Shown: positions 39,232-48,464, counted from the first letter of the stretch. The stretch: 64,000 nt of DNA from Hymenobacter jeollabukensis (GCF_005771675.1 NZ_VAJM01000020.1:1-64000); one strand, 5' to 3'. The notes: generated from the letters alone by a model not told the origin. Translations and numbers: made by a program.

Positions 39232-39263
39232 GGGCCTCTCCGCTAAACCGGAGAGGCCCTTTT
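39232..39263 (+). terminator. Intrinsic terminator after pectate lyase
   Basis: Perfect 11-bp stem (GGGCCTCTCCG at 39232-39242 with 39249-39259), a 6-base loop and TTTT. Confidence 0.8.
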
Positions 39264-39426
39264 ATGTATTTTGGAGCGTGGGCCGTTACCCGGCCCACGT
39301 GCTGACGCCCCCTGCTGATTAATTCGGTGCGGTGGCCGGAAGGAGCGGGCTGGCTACCGGCGCCGCCGTTCCGGCCCGTTCGGTCGTCGGCTGGTGCCTT
39401 ATCTTTAGCTGGCCAAGTCTCCCCCG

Positions 39427-40041
39427 ATGTTTTCCCTGTTCCGCCGCTCCAAGACGCCCGCCGCTGCCGCGCCGCCCACCGAGGCGGAGCTGCTGGCGCG
39501 CTACCGGCAGCACGGCGACGTGCAGGACCTCGGCCAGCTCTACGAGCCCTACTTCCACCTCGTCTACGGCGTGTGCCTGCGCTACCTGCGCGCCGAGGAC
39601 GACGCCAAGGACGCGGTTATGCAGATCTTTGAGAAGCTGGTCGTCGATTTGCGCCGCCACGAGGTGCAGAACCTGAGCAGCTGGCTGCACACCACCGCCC
39701 GCAACTACTGCCTGATGGAGCTGCGCCGCCGCAAATCGGTTCCCGATACCATCGAATTTGGCCTGCCCGGCGCCCCCGGTGTGGAATCCGAGGCGGCCCT
39801 GCATCTGGTAAGCGACGATGACGACGACTTTCCCACCGAAGAGCACTTGCAGCAGCTGGAGGCCGCCCTGGCCCGCCTGCCGCCGGAGCAGCAGCGCTGC
39901 CTCGAACTATTCTACCGCCAGCAGCTCTCGTACCAGGAAATTGCCGCCGCCACCGGCTACGACCTCAAACAGGTGAAAAGCTACCTCCAGAACGGGAAGC
40001 GCAACCTCAAACTCCTCCTCGCCAGCCATGTCGCCCGCTGA
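39427..40041 (+). CDS. ECF-type RNA polymerase sigma factor
   Basis: A 204-residue sigma-70 family factor. Region 2 is about 35-100 (LGQLYEPYFHLVYGVCLRYL, DDAKDAVMQIFEKLVVDL) and region 4 about 145-200 (ALARLPPEQQRCLELFYRQQ, LSYQEIAAATGYDLKQVKSY). The acidic linker DDDDDF separates them. Its stop overlaps the start of the next gene by 14 bases, the usual coupling of an ECF factor with its anti-sigma factor. A TATCTTTA box at 39400-39407 is a promoter candidate. Confidence 0.88.
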   Translation: MFSLFRRSKTPAAAAPPTEAELLARYRQHGDVQDLGQLYEPYFHLVYGVCLRYLRAEDDAKDAVMQIFEKLVVDLRRHEVQNLSSWLHTTARNYCLMELRRRKSVPDTIEFGLPGAPGVESEAALHLVSDDDDDFPTEEHLQQLEAALARLPPEQQRCLELFYRQQLSYQEIAAATGYDLKQVKSYLQNGKRNLKLLLASHVAR

Positions 40042-41161
40042 TCCGCACTTTCAGGCCCCCGCGCCCGCCGCGCACCTCTCCGCAGCCCTGCTGCGGCAGT
40101 ACGCGGCCGGCACCCTCGCGGCCGCCGAGCGCCGGCAGGTGGAGCGCCACACCCTGGCCTGCGCCCTCTGCGCCGATGCCCTCGACGGCTACCTGCAGGC
40201 CGCGCCGGCCGCCGTAACGCCCGAGGCCCTGGCCGAGCTGCAGCAGCGCCTGCACGCCCGCGTGGCCACCGAGCCGGCCGCGGCTACCCGCGGCGGCGCC
40301 TGGTGGATGGCCGCTGCGGCCGCCGTAGCCCTGCTGCTGGTATTCGTGGGCCTCTGGCAGTGGCCGGCCTCGCCCTCGAAAGCCCCCATAGCAGCCCGCC
40401 AAAGCACCACGGCCCCAGTCGCCGCCACCGAGCCGGCCGCAGCCGAACCGTCCATTGCCGCCGCGCCCACGCCCGAGCCGGCGGCGGCACCCGCGCCGCC
40501 CGCCGTGCAGCCCGAAACGACCGCCGCGCCCGTTGCCTCCGCTTCGGCGCCACGCCGGCGCCGGGCCCGCCCACGGCCGGCCGTGGTAGCCGCCCGCAGC
40601 GCCGCGCCCAAAGCCGCCACCGTGCTGGGCAACGCGGCGCCCATCAGCAGCGCCACCGCCGCCGATAGCAGTCAGGCGCTGGGCTGGGGAGCAACGGCTG
40701 CCGCGCCCCCGGCGGCGGTCCAGCAACCGGCCGCCGAAGCAGCGGATACTGCCCCGGCCAAGCCCATGGCTATGGCCCGAATGGCTGCCGCCGCGCCGAC
40801 CGATACCGCCCACGCCTTTCGGGAAGAGGCCAGCAAGCGCAAGGCCGCGCTGCCCCCGGCGCCGGCCCTGGCCCCGTTCCCGGTGGGCGGATATCCGGCT
40901 CTGCGCACTTACCTGCGCCGCGAGCAGCAGCGCCCCGAAACCGGTATCGGCGACCAGGCCCACTCCGACGGCATCGTCAAGCTGAAATTCATGGTCGAGG
41001 CCGACGGCACGGTACACAACATCCAGGTGGTGCGCGGCATCAATGCCGAGTACGACGAGGAAGCCATCCGCCTGATCTGCGAAGGTCCGGCCTGGCGTCC
41101 GGCCATCGTCAACGGCCGCCGCGCCGCCCAGGCCGTGCGCCTCGACGTGCCCTTCCACTAG
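40028..41161 (+). CDS. Fusion of anti-sigma-like zinc finger, membrane segment and TonB C-terminal domain
   Basis: A 377-residue protein. The cytoplasmic N-terminus (about 1-60) has VERHTLACALCADALDGYL, an H-x3-C-x2-C motif as in zinc-binding anti-sigma factors. One transmembrane helix (about 91-112, WWMAAAAAVALLLVFVGLW) follows. Then comes a long Pro/Ala/Arg-rich periplasmic spacer, and a TonB C-terminal domain (about 285-377: GGYPALRTYLRREQQRPETG, GIVKLKFMVEADGTVHNIQV, CEGPAWRPAIVNGRRAAQAV). It overlaps the ECF sigma gene. It could hold the sigma factor at the membrane and sense outer-membrane or TonB status, a one-chain version of the FecR/TonB relay. The two domain calls are solid; the signalling role is inference. 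Confidence 0.8.
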   Translation: MSPADPHFQAPAPAAHLSAALLRQYAAGTLAAAERRQVERHTLACALCADALDGYLQAAPAAVTPEALAELQQRLHARVATEPAAATRGGAWWMAAAAAVALLLVFVGLWQWPASPSKAPIAARQSTTAPVAATEPAAAEPSIAAAPTPEPAAAPAPPAVQPETTAAPVASASAPRRRRARPRPAVVAARSAAPKAATVLGNAAPISSATAADSSQALGWGATAAAPPAAVQQPAAEAADTAPAKPMAMARMAAAAPTDTAHAFREEASKRKAALPPAPALAPFPVGGYPALRTYLRREQQRPETGIGDQAHSDGIVKLKFMVEADGTVHNIQVVRGINAEYDEEAIRLICEGPAWRPAIVNGRRAAQAVRLDVPFH

Positions 41162-41256
41162 GCGCAGCAGCTAATTAGTACGCCCGGCGGCCCGGCGCGG
41201 CAACTCCCGCCGGAGCCCCGTGCCGGGCCGCCGTGTATGTGGCTTCGTGGGCCGGC

Positions 41257-41565
41257 TTAGCCGCTGTAGCCGCCGCCGTTTTCGGGTGAGGTGGCGCTGC
41301 CGCTGGGCTCGTGGGGCGCTTCCGCTGCGGCCGCGCTGCCCGCGTGGGTGGGCTCCCAGCGGTGCATCACCTCAAAGGAAATCTTGGCCGTGATGCGGTA
41401 TTCCACGATTTTGTTGTCGCGCACCCGGCAGCTCTGGTCCTTGATGTAGATAGATTTGATGCCCTGCACGGTGGTGCTGGCTTCGTTTAGGGCTCGTTGC
41501 AGGGCGTCTTCAAAGCTTTTGTCAGACGAGGCCAGCACTTCGATGACTTTCTTGATGGTGCTCAT
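41257..41565 (-). CDS. Dodecin family protein
   Basis: Dodecins are dodecameric flavin-binding proteins that store or buffer riboflavin and FMN. The 102-residue product has the core MSTIKKVIEVLASSDKSFED, ALQRALNEASTTVQGIKSIY and RDNKIVEYRITAKISFEVMH. A non-conserved tail of about 35 residues (Ala, Gly, Ser, Pro-rich) follows, longer than in typical dodecins of about 70 residues. The start at 41565 matches the family N-terminus. Confidence 0.85.
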   Translation of the reverse strand: MSTIKKVIEVLASSDKSFEDALQRALNEASTTVQGIKSIYIKDQSCRVRDNKIVEYRITAKISFEVMHRWEPTHAGSAAAAEAPHEPSGSATSPENGGGYSG

Positions 41566-41930
41566 GGGGCTGAGGTCAGTTAGCGGTAGAACATCGGGTG
41601 ACAAGGCGCGAAGGCCTGACAAACACATACGCAAAAGCACCCGGCCAGGCGTGCCGCGCACTACCCCGCTGGCAGCTTCGTTAGTGTTGATCAGTTTTAC
41701 GCGTTGACAATCAATGACATTTTCATTTGGTAACCATATTTATTATCTAAGCAAAAGTTTTGAAATGTCATTAAGTAAACTCGTTTATAGAATTGATAAA
41801 AGCCTTTCAGCGTGGCTTTTTACCTCCTAATAAGCCTGGGCTTTTGTTGCGTCACACCATAACCGCTTCGCGGCGCGGTGCTACCTTTGCCGCGCCTAAT
41901 TCCCATCGTTTCACCGAGTCTGTTCGCCTG
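41566..41930. other. 365-bp region upstream of dodecin and fumC
   Basis: The divergent intergenic region includes an AT-rich stretch at 41690-41820. In it a 10-bp perfect inverted repeat (AATGACATTT at 41713-41722 and its complement at 41763-41772, 40 bases apart) is visible, followed by an AAAAGCC/GGCTTTT hairpin near 41805-41826. The fumC promoter box is at 41882-41889. No gene is seen. Confidence 0.5.
41882..41889 (+). promoter_or_regulatory. Promoter -7 box of fumC
   Basis: TACCTTTG matches TAnnTTTG exactly, 41 bases before the ATG at 41931. No clear TTG at -33. Confidence 0.5.
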
Positions 41931-43334
41931 ATGCAATTCCGCACCGAAAAGGACACCATGGGCACCGTGCAGGTCCCCGCCGACGCCTACTGGGGCGCCC
42001 AAACCCAACGCTCCATCGAGAACTTCCAGATTGCGCAGGACATCAACCGGATGCCCAAGGAAATCATCCGCGCCTTCGCTTACCTGAAGAAAGCCGCCGC
42101 CCTCACCAACCGCGACGCGGGCATCATGCCGGCCGAGAAGGCGGAGCTGATCGGCCGCGTCGCCGATGAAATCCTCGAAGGCAAGCTCGACGACCAGTTT
42201 CCGCTGGTGGTGTGGCAGACGGGCTCGGGCACGCAGTCGAACATGAACGTGAACGAGGTCATTGCCTACCGCGGCCACGTGCTGCAGGGCGGCAGCCTGC
42301 TCGACGAGAAGAAGGCCCTGGCCCCGAACGATGACGTGAACAAGTCGCAGTCGTCGAACGACACCTTCCCGACGGCCATGCACATCGCGGCCTACAAGAT
42401 TCTGGTGGAGGTGACCATGCCCGGCATCGAGAAGCTGCGCGACACCCTGGCCGCGAAGTCCAAAGAGTTTATGCACGTGGTCAAAATCGGGCGCACGCAC
42501 CTGATGGACGCCACCCCGCTGACGGTGGGCCAGGAGTTCAGCGGCTACGTGTCGCAGCTCGACCACGGCTTGCGCGCCATCAAGAACACCTTGGCCCACC
42601 TTTCGGAGCTGGCCCTGGGCGGCACCGCCGTGGGCACGGGCATCAACACGCCCGCCGGCTACTCCGAGAACGTAGCCAAGCACATTGCCGACCTGACCGG
42701 CCTGCCTTTCGTCACCGCCGAAAACAAGTTTGAGGCTCTGGCCGCCCACGACGCCATCGTGGAAGCCCACGGCGCGCTGAAGACGGTGGCCGCCTCGCTG
42801 ATGAAAATTGCCAACGACGTGCGCCTGCTGGCCTCGGGCCCGCGCGCCGGCATCGGCGAGCTGTTCATCCCCGACAACGAGCCCGGCTCCAGCATCATGC
42901 CCGGCAAGGTGAACCCGACCCAGTGCGAAGCCATGACGATGGTGGCCGCGCAGGTGATGGGCAACGACGTGGCCATCAACATCGGCGGCATGAACGGGCA
43001 CTTCGAGCTGAACGTGTTCAAGCCCGTCATGATCTACAACTTCCTGCACTCGGCCCGCCTGATCGGCGACGTGTGCGTGTCGTTCAACGACAAGTGCGCC
43101 GTGGGCATCCGCCCCATCGAGGAAAACATCAAGAAGCACGTGGAGTCGTCCCTGATGCTGGTGACGGCGCTGAACCCGCACATCGGCTACTATAAGGCCG
43201 CCGAAATTGCGCAGACGGCCCACCGCGAAGGCAGTACCCTAAAAGAAACCGCTCTGAAGCTGGGCTACCTCACCGAGGAACAGTTCAATGAGTGGCTGCG
43301 TCCGGAGGACATGGTGGGCGAATTGCCCCGCTAA
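41931..43334 (+). CDS. fumC: Class II fumarate hydratase
   Basis: Interconverts fumarate and malate in the TCA cycle. The 467-residue product shows FumC order: [40 protein letters not shown] (active site), [39 protein letters not shown] and [18 protein letters not shown]. The T-Q-C-E continuation distinguishes it from the aspartase at 13367. Full length. The ATG at 41931 is the family start; the upstream open frame is not protein-like. Confidence 0.95.
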   Translation: MQFRTEKDTMGTVQVPADAYWGAQTQRSIENFQIAQDINRMPKEIIRAFAYLKKAAALTNRDAGIMPAEKAELIGRVADEILEGKLDDQFPLVVWQTGSGTQSNMNVNEVIAYRGHVLQGGSLLDEKKALAPNDDVNKSQSSNDTFPTAMHIAAYKILVEVTMPGIEKLRDTLAAKSKEFMHVVKIGRTHLMDATPLTVGQEFSGYVSQLDHGLRAIKNTLAHLSELALGGTAVGTGINTPAGYSENVAKHIADLTGLPFVTAENKFEALAAHDAIVEAHGALKTVAASLMKIANDVRLLASGPRAGIGELFIPDNEPGSSIMPGKVNPTQCEAMTMVAAQVMGNDVAINIGGMNGHFELNVFKPVMIYNFLHSARLIGDVCVSFNDKCAVGIRPIEENIKKHVESSLMLVTALNPHIGYYKAAEIAQTAHREGSTLKETALKLGYLTEEQFNEWLRPEDMVGELPR

Positions 43335-43358
43335 ATAAAAATTAGCCTTGTGCGTTGG

Positions 43359-43394
43359 AACGCCGCAGCCCCGTTGGGTTGCGGCGTTTCTTTT
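43359..43394 (+). terminator. Terminator of fumC
   Basis: A 13-bp stem with one G-U pair (43359-43371 with 43376-43388), CGTT loop and TTTCTTTT-type tail. Confidence 0.8.
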
Positions 43395-43460
43395 ATCCGG
43401 ACAAACCAACTACCGTATCTTCCCGTTTCGGGAAACTGTTCGGCGTGCCTCATACCTATC

Positions 43461-43901
43461 ATGCTTAAGCTTTACGAAACAAATCATTTACGCATCAGTT
43501 ACGAGCCCCGCCTGCGGCTGCTGGAAGTGCAATGGCTGAGCGACGCAGCCACGCCTGCCGAATTTCGGGAGGGCTACTGGCAGGCCCTGTTGTTGGCCGA
43601 ACGCCATCAGACGCGCGCCTGGCTGTCAGATTTCCGCACGGTGCCCACGCCGCCGGAGGCCGAAATTCAGTGGCTGGCGCAGCAGTGGTACCCGCGCTAC
43701 GTGCGGCTCAAGCTCGACAAAGTGGCCATTATCAAGCCTCTCAGCGCCAGTGCCCAGCAGGCGCTGGCCCGCATCGTGCAGCTGGCCGACGAAGCCGGCC
43801 ACACCAACCGCCCCGACGCGCACTACTTTGACGACCCGGCCGACGCCCGCGCCTGGATCGAGCGGCCCTTTACCAAAGGCCAACTGCCGCCGGCTGGCTA
43901 G
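43461..43901 (+). CDS. SpoIIAA/STAS-like small protein, family member 3
   Basis: A 146-residue soluble protein with the same layout as those at 15489, 23069 and 60513: strand pair LRISYEPRLRLLEVQWL, a helix FREGYWQALLLAERHQTRAW, the strand LSDFRTVPTPPEAEIQWLAQ, a helix with WYPRYVRLKLDKVAIIKPLS and the end YFDDPADARAWIERPF. It is the most similar to member 1 (both have P-P/F-T/E-x-E-x-x-W after the third strand). The ATG at 43461 is preferred to an upstream in-frame start that lies in the terminator region. Function unknown. Confidence 0.65.
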   Translation: MLKLYETNHLRISYEPRLRLLEVQWLSDAATPAEFREGYWQALLLAERHQTRAWLSDFRTVPTPPEAEIQWLAQQWYPRYVRLKLDKVAIIKPLSASAQQALARIVQLADEAGHTNRPDAHYFDDPADARAWIERPFTKGQLPPAG

Positions 43902-43971
43902 CACCACGCGGGCACTTTCGCGCGGGTGCGCGTCGTTAAGCGCCTGACGCGTAGGTTTGCGTGTCAGAATT

Positions 43972-44054
43972 GATGACAGATGAGCGGATGAGTAGTTGAG
44001 CAGATAAAGCGGCCCAACTATCCATTCATCAACTCATCAACCCAGCTACTCATC
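43972..44054. repeat. GATGAG 8-bp-period hairpin element, copy 1
   Basis: The left arm (43972-44000) is a run of degenerate 8-bp units of the GATGAGNN type; the right arm (about 44025-44054) carries the complementary CTCATC/CATCAA units. It lies immediately upstream of the 44063 gene. Confidence 0.7.
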
Positions 44055-44062
44055 TTTTGCCC

Positions 44063-45583
44063 GTGCGCTACCTTTTCCCGCTGCTGTTGCTTTTCTCCAT
44101 GCTGACCTCGGTGCTGCTGTCCGGCTGCGAACCGAAGGAGGAAATGGTCACCACCGACGGCAGCGTCCGGCTGGCGTTTTCGGCCGATACGGTGAAGTTC
44201 GACACCGTATTCGTGCAGACGCGCACCGTGAGCAAGCGCCTGTGGGTGTACAACCGCAACAAGCAGGCCGTGCGCGTCGATGAAATCCGGCTGGCCGGGC
44301 CCTACGGGCAGCCCTACAAGCTCATCATCGACGGCGACTCGGGGGCGGTGCGGCAGAACGTGCTCATCCGCGGCAAGGACAGCCTGCTGGTGCTGGTGAA
44401 GGCCACGCTGAACGTCAACGCCCAACCCGACAACCGGCCCTTTCTGACCGAGGACCAGCTGTTGTTTCGTACCAACGGCAACGAGCAGCAGGTGAAGCTG
44501 CTGGCGTTCGGGCAGAACGCGTATTTCCACATCAATGAGCTGCTGCCCTGCAACACCGTGTGGCGCAAGGATAAGCCCCACGTTATCTACGGCGGGGTGC
44601 TGGTCGGCCCGGGCTGCACGCTCACCATCGAGGAAGGTACGCGCGTGTACTGCCACGCGGGCGCGGGCATGGAGGTGCAGGGCCGGCTGCTGATCAACCC
44701 CGCGCTGCAGCCCACCGACGAGGTGAAGCCCGATGACCCGCGCATCGTGCGCTTCCAAGGCGACCGGCGGGAAGCGTTTTACAACGACATTCCCGGCCAG
44801 TGGGCTGGCATTCAGTTCGACCCGGGCAGCAGCCGGCAGAGTGTGTTGCGCTTTTGCGAAATCAAGAATTCCTCGTTCGGCCTGCTCGTCTACAACCCCG
44901 ACGCCCAGACGCCCTTCCCGAAGGTGACCGTGGAAAATGCCGTGTTCCGCAACATTTCCGGGGCGGGCCTGACTTTCGCCAGCGGCGGCCAGAGCTTCGA
45001 CGGTGGCGGTATTCTGAGCTTCTCGGGGGATTTTGACGTGCGCAACTCCCTGTTTACCAACTGCGGCGAGTACGCGCTGGGCGGTTTTCAGGGCGGTACT
45101 TACAACCTGCAGTACTGCACCTTCGCCAACTACACCCCGCTGTTTCAGCGCAAAACGGCTTCGCTCACCTTCTCCGACGGCCTGCCGGTGCGCGTGCCCC
45201 CGCGCCAGATCAACCCGGTCGTCAGCCTGGAAAACTGCATCGTGTGGGGCTCCATTGCCGATGAGCTGTTTTTCAACAACAGCAGCCGCTACCTAGCGCA
45301 GATCAGCGTGAAAAACAGCGTGCTGCGCACCCAGGAGTACCTGGGCGCGGCCGACAACGGCGGCAAGCCCGGCCTGGCCCGCGCCGGCAACCTGCTCAAC
45401 ACCGACCCCAAATTCCGGCGCACGCCCGAAACCGCCGCGAACCGCTACGACTACCGTCTCGACACCCTCTCGCCGGCCAGCAACCGTGCCGTGCCCCTGC
45501 CGCTGCTCCCCCGCGACCTGCGTAACCTCAGCCGCAGCAGCACCACCCCCGACCCCGGCGCCTACGAGCGGGTGAATCCGTAA
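44063..45583 (+). CDS. Lipoprotein with parallel beta-helix fold
   Basis: The product has about 506 residues. A lipobox (SVLLSGCEPKEE) anchors it. The N-terminal third is an Ig-like sandwich with FSADTVKFDTVFVQTRTVSK and LWVYNRNKQAVRVDEIRLAG. The rest is a right-handed beta-helix (GGVLVGPGCTLTIEEGTRVY, repeated N/F-rich turns such as VENAVFRNISGAGLTF) ending DPGAYERVNP, like choice-of-anchor pectate-lyase-fold proteins. Enzymatic residues cannot be assigned. There is no ATG at a suitable position: GTG at 44063 is proposed, with TTG at 44057 as alternative, both directly after the hairpin element. Confidence 0.7.
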   Translation: MRYLFPLLLLFSMLTSVLLSGCEPKEEMVTTDGSVRLAFSADTVKFDTVFVQTRTVSKRLWVYNRNKQAVRVDEIRLAGPYGQPYKLIIDGDSGAVRQNVLIRGKDSLLVLVKATLNVNAQPDNRPFLTEDQLLFRTNGNEQQVKLLAFGQNAYFHINELLPCNTVWRKDKPHVIYGGVLVGPGCTLTIEEGTRVYCHAGAGMEVQGRLLINPALQPTDEVKPDDPRIVRFQGDRREAFYNDIPGQWAGIQFDPGSSRQSVLRFCEIKNSSFGLLVYNPDAQTPFPKVTVENAVFRNISGAGLTFASGGQSFDGGGILSFSGDFDVRNSLFTNCGEYALGGFQGGTYNLQYCTFANYTPLFQRKTASLTFSDGLPVRVPPRQINPVVSLENCIVWGSIADELFFNNSSRYLAQISVKNSVLRTQEYLGAADNGGKPGLARAGNLLNTDPKFRRTPETAANRYDYRLDTLSPASNRAVPLPLLPRDLRNLSRSSTTPDPGAYERVNP

Positions 45584-45584
45584 T

Positions 45585-45704
45585 CGGTGAGATGGAGAGG
45601 TGGTGAACTGGTGAGTGCCGTGCCGATGGCGCCAAATGCGTGGCGCTGCGCGGTTCTGGCCTCCCGAACATCAACTCACCAGTTCACACCTCACTATCTC
45701 ACCG
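45585..45704. repeat. GGTGAG-type paired arms before yjbQ
   Basis: Arms 45585-45616 (CGGTGAGATGGAGAGGTGGT...) and 45674-45704 are inverted copies with a few mismatches, 57 bases apart. The element ends one base before the yjbQ ATG at 45706 and starts just after the previous stop. The GGTGAG words resemble the GATGAG elements. Confidence 0.75.
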
Positions 45705-45705
45705 C

Positions 45706-46128
45706 ATGATCTGTGCTCAGAAACGAATGCGCCTGCCGGCCGTGCGCCGCGGCTTTCACCTCATCACCGACCTCGTGACGGCCGAGCTGCCCGAGCTGGA
45801 GCAGGTACAGGCGGGTACCCTGCACGTGTTCATTCAGCACACCTCAGCCAGCCTCTCGATCAACGAAAACGCCGACCCCACGGTGCGGCACGACTTCGAG
45901 CAGTTCTTCAACCGCACGGTGCCCGAAAACGCCCCCTACTTCCGCCACACCCTCGAAGGCCCCGACGACATGCCGGCCCACCTCAAGGCGGCCATGCTCG
46001 GCAGCAGCGTGACGGTGCCCGTTACCAACGGCGAGCTGGCCCTGGGCACCTGGCAGGGCATTTACTTGGGGGAGCACCGCAACAACGGCGGCCGCCGCTG
46101 GCTGGTGCTGACGTTGTTGGGGACGTAA
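45706..46128 (+). CDS. YjbQ family protein
   Basis: A 140-residue one-domain protein of the YjbQ/UPF0047 family, some members of which can act as thiamine-phosphate synthase in vitro. Signature: LHVFIQHTSASLSINENADP with the metal-binding His, then PYFRHTLEGPDDMPAHLKAA and LALGTWQGIYLGEHRNNGGR. Length is standard. The physiological role is unsettled. The ATG at 45706 gives the usual N-terminus. Confidence 0.9.
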   Translation: MICAQKRMRLPAVRRGFHLITDLVTAELPELEQVQAGTLHVFIQHTSASLSINENADPTVRHDFEQFFNRTVPENAPYFRHTLEGPDDMPAHLKAAMLGSSVTVPVTNGELALGTWQGIYLGEHRNNGGRRWLVLTLLGT

Positions 46129-46192
46129 ATACAGATACCGATGCTTCCCAAAGCAAACGGCGCCCAGGTTCTGAACCGGGGCGCCGTTTGGA

Positions 46193-46789
46193 TTACCGCA
46201 GCACCCGCCCGCGGGCCACGTAGCGCGTGGTGTCGAAGCCGACGAGCTTCTGCTGGCCCAATACCTCGTAGCTGCTCAGCGTACCATCTTCCCCGAAGCG
46301 CAGGCGCAGCTGCTTGCCGGAGAAGAACAGCGGATTCTGTTGGTTGACAATGGCGCGTAGCTCGCGCACCGTCGGGCCGGCTTGCAGCACCGTCATGTCC
46401 GTTACGGGGTGGTCCACGTCGGGCAGGCGGCGGAAGCTGCGGCGCGTGAGGCCGGCTGAGTCTGTGGTCTGTACCTGGTAGGCGCCGCGCAGAGCGGGCT
46501 TGTTGATGTCGGCCTGGTAGAACAGCTGCAGCTCGTGGGCCCAATCGGGCTGGGCCAACGTCTGGGTTTCCGGGGCGCTGCCGCGCAGGCTCACGCGCTT
46601 CTCCAGGCCCGGGTGCTGAGCCTGCAATTGCTGCACCTGCTTGTCGAGCAGGCCCTGGGTATCGAAGTAGCCGGCGGGGCGGCGGGCCGGGCGCTCGGCC
46701 GGGTCCGACGAGCAAGCGGCGCCAACTCCGCTTCCGAGAAGCAGAATCAGCGCCGCCTGGGCTGCCCGGTAGGGGCGGAGCTTACGCAT
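46193..46789 (-). CDS. Lipoprotein of unknown function, 198 aa
   Basis: A lipobox (LLLGSGVGAACSSDP) is followed by a helical-then-strand protein: FDTQGLLDKQVQQLQAQHPG, LQLFYQADINKPALRGAYQV, DMTVLQAGPTVRELRAIVNQ and RLRFGEDGTLSSYEVLGQQK. The segments suggest a beta-rich fold with repeated hairpins. Its start overlaps the end of gpmI by 8 bases, so it is translated from the same transcript. No family is recognised. Confidence 0.7.
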   Translation of the reverse strand: MRKLRPYRAAQAALILLLGSGVGAACSSDPAERPARRPAGYFDTQGLLDKQVQQLQAQHPGLEKRVSLRGSAPETQTLAQPDWAHELQLFYQADINKPALRGAYQVQTTDSAGLTRRSFRRLPDVDHPVTDMTVLQAGPTVRELRAIVNQQNPLFFSGKQLRLRFGEDGTLSSYEVLGQQKLVGFDTTRYVARGRVLR

Positions 46790-48323
46790 TGCGCGGGCGC
46801 AGCAGCGATTCGCCGGTCATGTCGGCGGGCTGCGGCAGTCCCATCAGGGCCAGCACGGTGGGCGCGATGTCGCCCAGCTTGCCGTCGGCCAGCGTGCCTT
46901 GGTAGTCGTTGTCGGCCAGGATGCAGGGCACCAGGTTGGTGGTGTGGGCCGTGTTAGGCGTGCCGTCCTCGTTGATCATCATGTCGGCGTTGCCGTGGTC
47001 GGCAATGATGATGCTGGCGTAGCCGGCCGCCAGCGCCGCCGAAACGACGTCGCCCGCGCACTGGTCTACCGTTTCCACCGCTTTTACGGCGGCCTCGAAC
47101 ACGCCGGTGTGGCCCACCATGTCGGGGTTGGCGAAGTTCAGCACCACGAAGTCGGCGGTGCGCTGCTGCAGCTCGGGCACCAGCGCGTCGCGCAGCTCGT
47201 AGGCGCTCATTTCGGGCTGCAGGTCGTAGGTGGCCACCTTGGGCGAGGAGCGCAGGATGCGGCTTTCGCCCTCAAACTCGGCTTCGCGCCCGCCCGAGAA
47301 GAAGAACGTCACGTGCGGGTACTTCTCGGTTTCGGCAATGCGGATCTGCTTTTTGCCGTTTTCGGCCAGCACCTGCCCGAGCGTGTGCTCCAGGTTGTCC
47401 TTGTCGAAAATCGGCTGCACGCCCACGAACGTCGCGTCGTAGTTCGTCATCGTGAGGTAGTGCAGGTTCAGCCGGTGCATGTTGAAGGCGTGGAAATCCT
47501 GCTGGGTCAGCGCCTGCGTGATTTCGCGGCCGCGGTCGGTGCGGAAGTTGAAGCAGATGACCACGTCGCCGTCCTTGATGGTGGCCAGCGGCTGGTCGTC
47601 GGCCCCGATTTTCACCAGCGGCTTGAGGAATTCGTCGGTCACGCCCGCCTTGTAGGAGTCGAGCATGGCCCCGATGAGGTTGTTGCAGCGCTGACCCTTG
47701 CCGTTCACCAGCAGGTCGTAGGCCACCTGCACCCGCTCCCAGCGGTTGTCGCGGTCCATGGCGTAGTAGCGCCCCACGATGGAAGCAATTTTGCCGCTGG
47801 CCCCGTGCTGCAGGTGCTGCTCCAGGTCGTTGACGTAGCGCACGCCGGCTTTGGGGTCGGTGTCGCGTCCGTCGGTGAAGGCGTGGATGAACACGCGGTG
47901 CACGTCTTCGTCGTGGGCGAGGGTGCAGAGGGCCTTCAGGTGGTCGATGTGCGAGTGCACGCCGCCATCGGAGAGCAGGCCCATCAGGTGCAGGTTTTTG
48001 TCGGTATTCTGTCGCAGGTACTCAAAGGCCTGCTTCAGCGCCGGCATGGCGGCCAGCTTCCGCTCCCGCACGGCTTTGTTGATGCGCACCAGATCCTGGT
48101 ACACCACGCGGCCGGCGCCGAGGTTCATGTGGCCGACTTCCGAATTGCCCATTTGCCCCTCGGGCAACCCCACGGCCTCGCCGGAGGCCTGGAGGCGGCT
48201 GTGGGGAAAACGCTGGAAAAGGGAATCCACGAAAGGCGTCTTGGCGGCGGCAATAGCCGACACGGCCGGATTGGTGCCCAAACCCCACCCATCAAGGATT
48301 ACCAACAGTACCGGTTTATTCAT
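46782..48323 (-). CDS. gpmI: 2,3-bisphosphoglycerate-independent phosphoglycerate mutase
   Basis: Interconverts 3- and 2-phosphoglycerate in glycolysis using two manganese ions. The 513-residue product opens MNKPVLLVILDGWGLG and has QMGNSEVGHMNLGAGRVVYQ (Ser nucleophile), DGRDTDPKAG, CFNFRTDRGREITQ, a second metal cluster NFANPDMVGHTGVFEAAVKA and IIADHGNADMM. All metal ligands appear present. The ATG at 48323 is the family start; the frame upstream overlaps the divergent gene. It is followed by a lipoprotein gene with 8 bases overlap. Confidence 0.95.
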   Translation of the reverse strand: MNKPVLLVILDGWGLGTNPAVSAIAAAKTPFVDSLFQRFPHSRLQASGEAVGLPEGQMGNSEVGHMNLGAGRVVYQDLVRINKAVRERKLAAMPALKQAFEYLRQNTDKNLHLMGLLSDGGVHSHIDHLKALCTLAHDEDVHRVFIHAFTDGRDTDPKAGVRYVNDLEQHLQHGASGKIASIVGRYYAMDRDNRWERVQVAYDLLVNGKGQRCNNLIGAMLDSYKAGVTDEFLKPLVKIGADDQPLATIKDGDVVICFNFRTDRGREITQALTQQDFHAFNMHRLNLHYLTMTNYDATFVGVQPIFDKDNLEHTLGQVLAENGKKQIRIAETEKYPHVTFFFSGGREAEFEGESRILRSSPKVATYDLQPEMSAYELRDALVPELQQRTADFVVLNFANPDMVGHTGVFEAAVKAVETVDQCAGDVVSAALAAGYASIIIADHGNADMMINEDGTPNTAHTTNLVPCILADNDYQGTLADGKLGDIAPTVLALMGLPQPADMTGESLLRPRNA

Positions 48324-48464
48324 GCTCGCAAAGATAGGCGCTGGCGTGCTGCGAAACCGTACCGATTCACTATTTTGGACGCAGCCGCGCCGAACCAACG
48401 ATTTGCCCCCGCCGTATGCGGTTGGCACAATTTTCGCTCACGCCGCGCAGCAACCCCGCTTACC

